DNA of 6,298 nucleotides from Thermoplasmata archaeon. GTDB lineage: Archaea > Thermoplasmatota > Thermoplasmata > Thermoplasmatales > Aciduliprofundaceae. This document shows, one piece after another, positions 5,126-6,298 of this stretch (the first letter of the stretch is position 1; every line of letters starts with the position of its first letter). The notes under the pieces are model-generated. The model worked only from the letters and a program-made list of their open reading frames with translations. It was not told the origin of the DNA and made no database searches. Made by a program: the position numbers and the translations under genes. The stretch spans positions 1-6,298 of the forward strand of contig JAGGTO010000007.1 of NCBI GenBank assembly GCA_021163705.1. The letters are read 5' to 3'.

Positions 5126-6259
5126 TTAATCCAAGACTTCTACCTTTTCTTCCAGGCTCACATTTCTCTTCTTTAGCTCATCCATTATTTTCTTGAAAAG
5201 CTCATGCTTCTTTCCCAGATACTCCGGAGGATTTACACCTGGATTTATGTACTCTCCATTTGCCACAAGTCTGGCTACTATGGCACAGGGGAACCCCGTT
5301 GTTCTCGCCATCGAAGTCTCTTTATTCTTCTCATCATAGTAGTCCAGGAGATCATAGGTATATCTCATTTTCTTTCCATCTTTCTCTCCCTCAACTATTA
5401 TTCTCATCACAGTGAACTCCCCTTCATCTTCTTCTCTTCTCAGCATTGAGAGGAGAAGCTTTGCAGTTAAATCTATGGGTCTGATTTTCACACCCTTCAC
5501 ATCCATCGGCTCTTTGTTGAAGAAGCCTGTCTCCCTTAGCATTCTCATTTTCTCCGCATGGCCAGGGTATCTCAGAGTTTTTTCCTTCATGTTGTATGCC
5601 TTTATTGTATAGAGCAAACTGCGCAGGCCATCGGTATTAAAGGCTTCAAGAGTCCCAACTTTTGGTAGATTCACAAGTTCCACATCGGAGAGAGGAGGCT
5701 TAACTACAATCTTTCCACATTCCACAAGTCTTGCAGGTCGCAGATACTCATCTATAAGATCGTAGGGAGAAAACACAAATTTATACTCATATGGCCAAAC
5801 TCTTTTAATAGGTAGTCCTCCCACAAATATGGTCACACTCTCTGTTTTATCCAGCATGCTATCCACATATCCCACTATAAGGTTGCTTATACCTGGAGCC
5901 ACTCCTATATCAACAACAGCTGTCACATTGTTTTCTTTGGCGAGAGAATCCAGTTCCAAAGTGTTCTCCGGGGAAAAGGATATATCCACTATATTTTTCC
6001 CTGCCTCAATCACCGCCTTTAACATCATATATCCCAGGAAACCCGGTAGTGCACCTACCACCAGGTCAAAATCCTTCACCACATTCTTTATCTCTTCAGG
6101 CTTGGAAAGATCTCTGGTAAGCCCATTGACATTCGCCTCCTTAGATAGTTGTTCAACCCTAGCAGCGTCTGCATCCACCACAGTCACATCAAAATCTCTT
6201 GCAAGATCCTTTGCTATTAAGCTCCCTACCATGCCAGCACCTAAAACCACGATTTTCAT
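5126..6259 (-). CDS. Saccharopine dehydrogenase family protein, probably lysine 6-dehydrogenase-like
   Basis: The 377-residue product opens with a Rossmann fold (MKIVVLGAGMVGSLIA; glycine motif G7-A-G-M-V-G12). An acidic residue, D29, at the end of the second strand (VVDAD) favours NAD over NADP. The family signature follows: 'VGALPGF' (about 68-74), 'VDIGVAPGISNLIVG' (116-130), 'FNTDGLRSLL' (207-216), 'LRYPGHAEKM' (229-238) and 'ARTTGFPCAIVA' (318-329). The length (about 380) and the RYPGHAEKM and TTGFPC blocks fit lysine 6-dehydrogenase and related short COG1748 members rather than full saccharopine dehydrogenase. The likely reaction is NAD-linked oxidation at the epsilon carbon of lysine or of a related diamino acid, but this specificity is inferred. 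No lysine-pathway gene is visible beside it. The ATG at 6259 follows a TATA box at the leaderless distance, and the gene has its own T-rich terminator. Confidence 0.86.
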   Translation of the reverse strand: MKIVVLGAGMVGSLIAKDLARDFDVTVVDADAARVEQLSKEANVNGLTRDLSKPEEIKNVVKDFDLVVGALPGFLGYMMLKAVIEAGKNIVDISFSPENTLELDSLAKENNVTAVVDIGVAPGISNLIVGYVDSMLDKTESVTIFVGGLPIKRVWPYEYKFVFSPYDLIDEYLRPARLVECGKIVVKPPLSDVELVNLPKVGTLEAFNTDGLRSLLYTIKAYNMKEKTLRYPGHAEKMRMLRETGFFNKEPMDVKGVKIRPIDLTAKLLLSMLRREEDEGEFTVMRIIVEGEKDGKKMRYTYDLLDYYDEKNKETSMARTTGFPCAIVARLVANGEYINPGVNPPEYLGKKHELFKKIMDELKKRNVSLEEKVEVLD

Positions 6260-6283
6260 AGAGGAAGATATGCAAGCCTGGGG

Positions 6284-6292
6284 ATATAAAAT
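6284..6292 (-). promoter_or_regulatory. TATA box of the dehydrogenase gene
   Basis: On the - strand ATTTTATAT is centred about 28 bp before the ATG at 6259, which would place the transcript start within two or three bases of the start codon. No SD is present in the gap, consistent with a leaderless or nearly leaderless message. Confidence 0.6.
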
Positions 6293-6298
6293 TTTGCA

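Noticed and set aside
1..6298. CRISPR array, insertion sequence, tRNA or rRNA
   Set aside because: No spaced direct repeats, terminal inverted repeats, transposase-like product, cloverleaf or rRNA-like sequence was seen; coding genes fill almost the whole window.

Overview
The window looks like a piece of a euryarchaeal-type archaeal chromosome, most probably from a heterotrophic member of the Thermoplasmata/DHVE2 group such as Aciduliprofundum. This placement is inferred from gene content and style, not from a marker gene. The content is archaeal: a split ADP-forming acyl-CoA synthetase, an archaeal SbcD-related phosphoesterase, a site-2 protease with external PDZ domains and an archaeal-type hypoxanthine PRTase. 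Codon use is rich in AGA/AGG and ATA. TATA boxes lie about 26 bp before several start codons, giving leaderless messages, while internal cistrons carry Shine-Dalgarno (SD) sequences. All genes are closely packed, with no gene-free stretch over 60 bp. I see no rRNA, tRNA, CRISPR array or insertion sequence.

Left part (1-1933, + strand): the 3' end of an ADP-forming acyl-CoA synthetase alpha subunit overlaps its beta subunit by 4 bp (ATGA, with a near-perfect SD). Then come an SbcD/Mre11-related metallophosphoesterase (COG1407 type) and an unrecognised 93-residue protein with four cysteines. The last of these overlaps the next, opposing gene by 42 bp.

Centre (1892-3851): a membrane-embedded M50 site-2 protease (- strand) and a 120-residue acidic helical protein of unknown function (+ strand) diverge from a 52-bp intergenic region. 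That region contains a single TTTAAA core exactly midway between the two ATGs. The protease carries six N-glycosylation sequons, all between its membrane segments in the PDZ region.

Right part (3848-6259, - strand): a two-gene phosphoribosyltransferase unit (a COG2236-type PRTase with a C-terminal helical/winged-helix-like extension, then an archaeal hypoxanthine PRTase) is coupled by an ATGA overlap. Upstream of it is a separate gene for a saccharopine-dehydrogenase-family protein, resembling lysine 6-dehydrogenase, with its own TATA box and T-rich terminator. The hypoxanthine PRTase and the 120-residue gene converge and share a TTAA that is the stop codon of both.

The known parts fit peptide fermentation and salvage: acyl-CoA to ATP conversion, amino-acid dehydrogenation and purine salvage. 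The least explained parts are the divergent protease/helical-protein pair and the four-cysteine protein. I found no clearly new multi-gene system; these two are the best candidates for follow-up.
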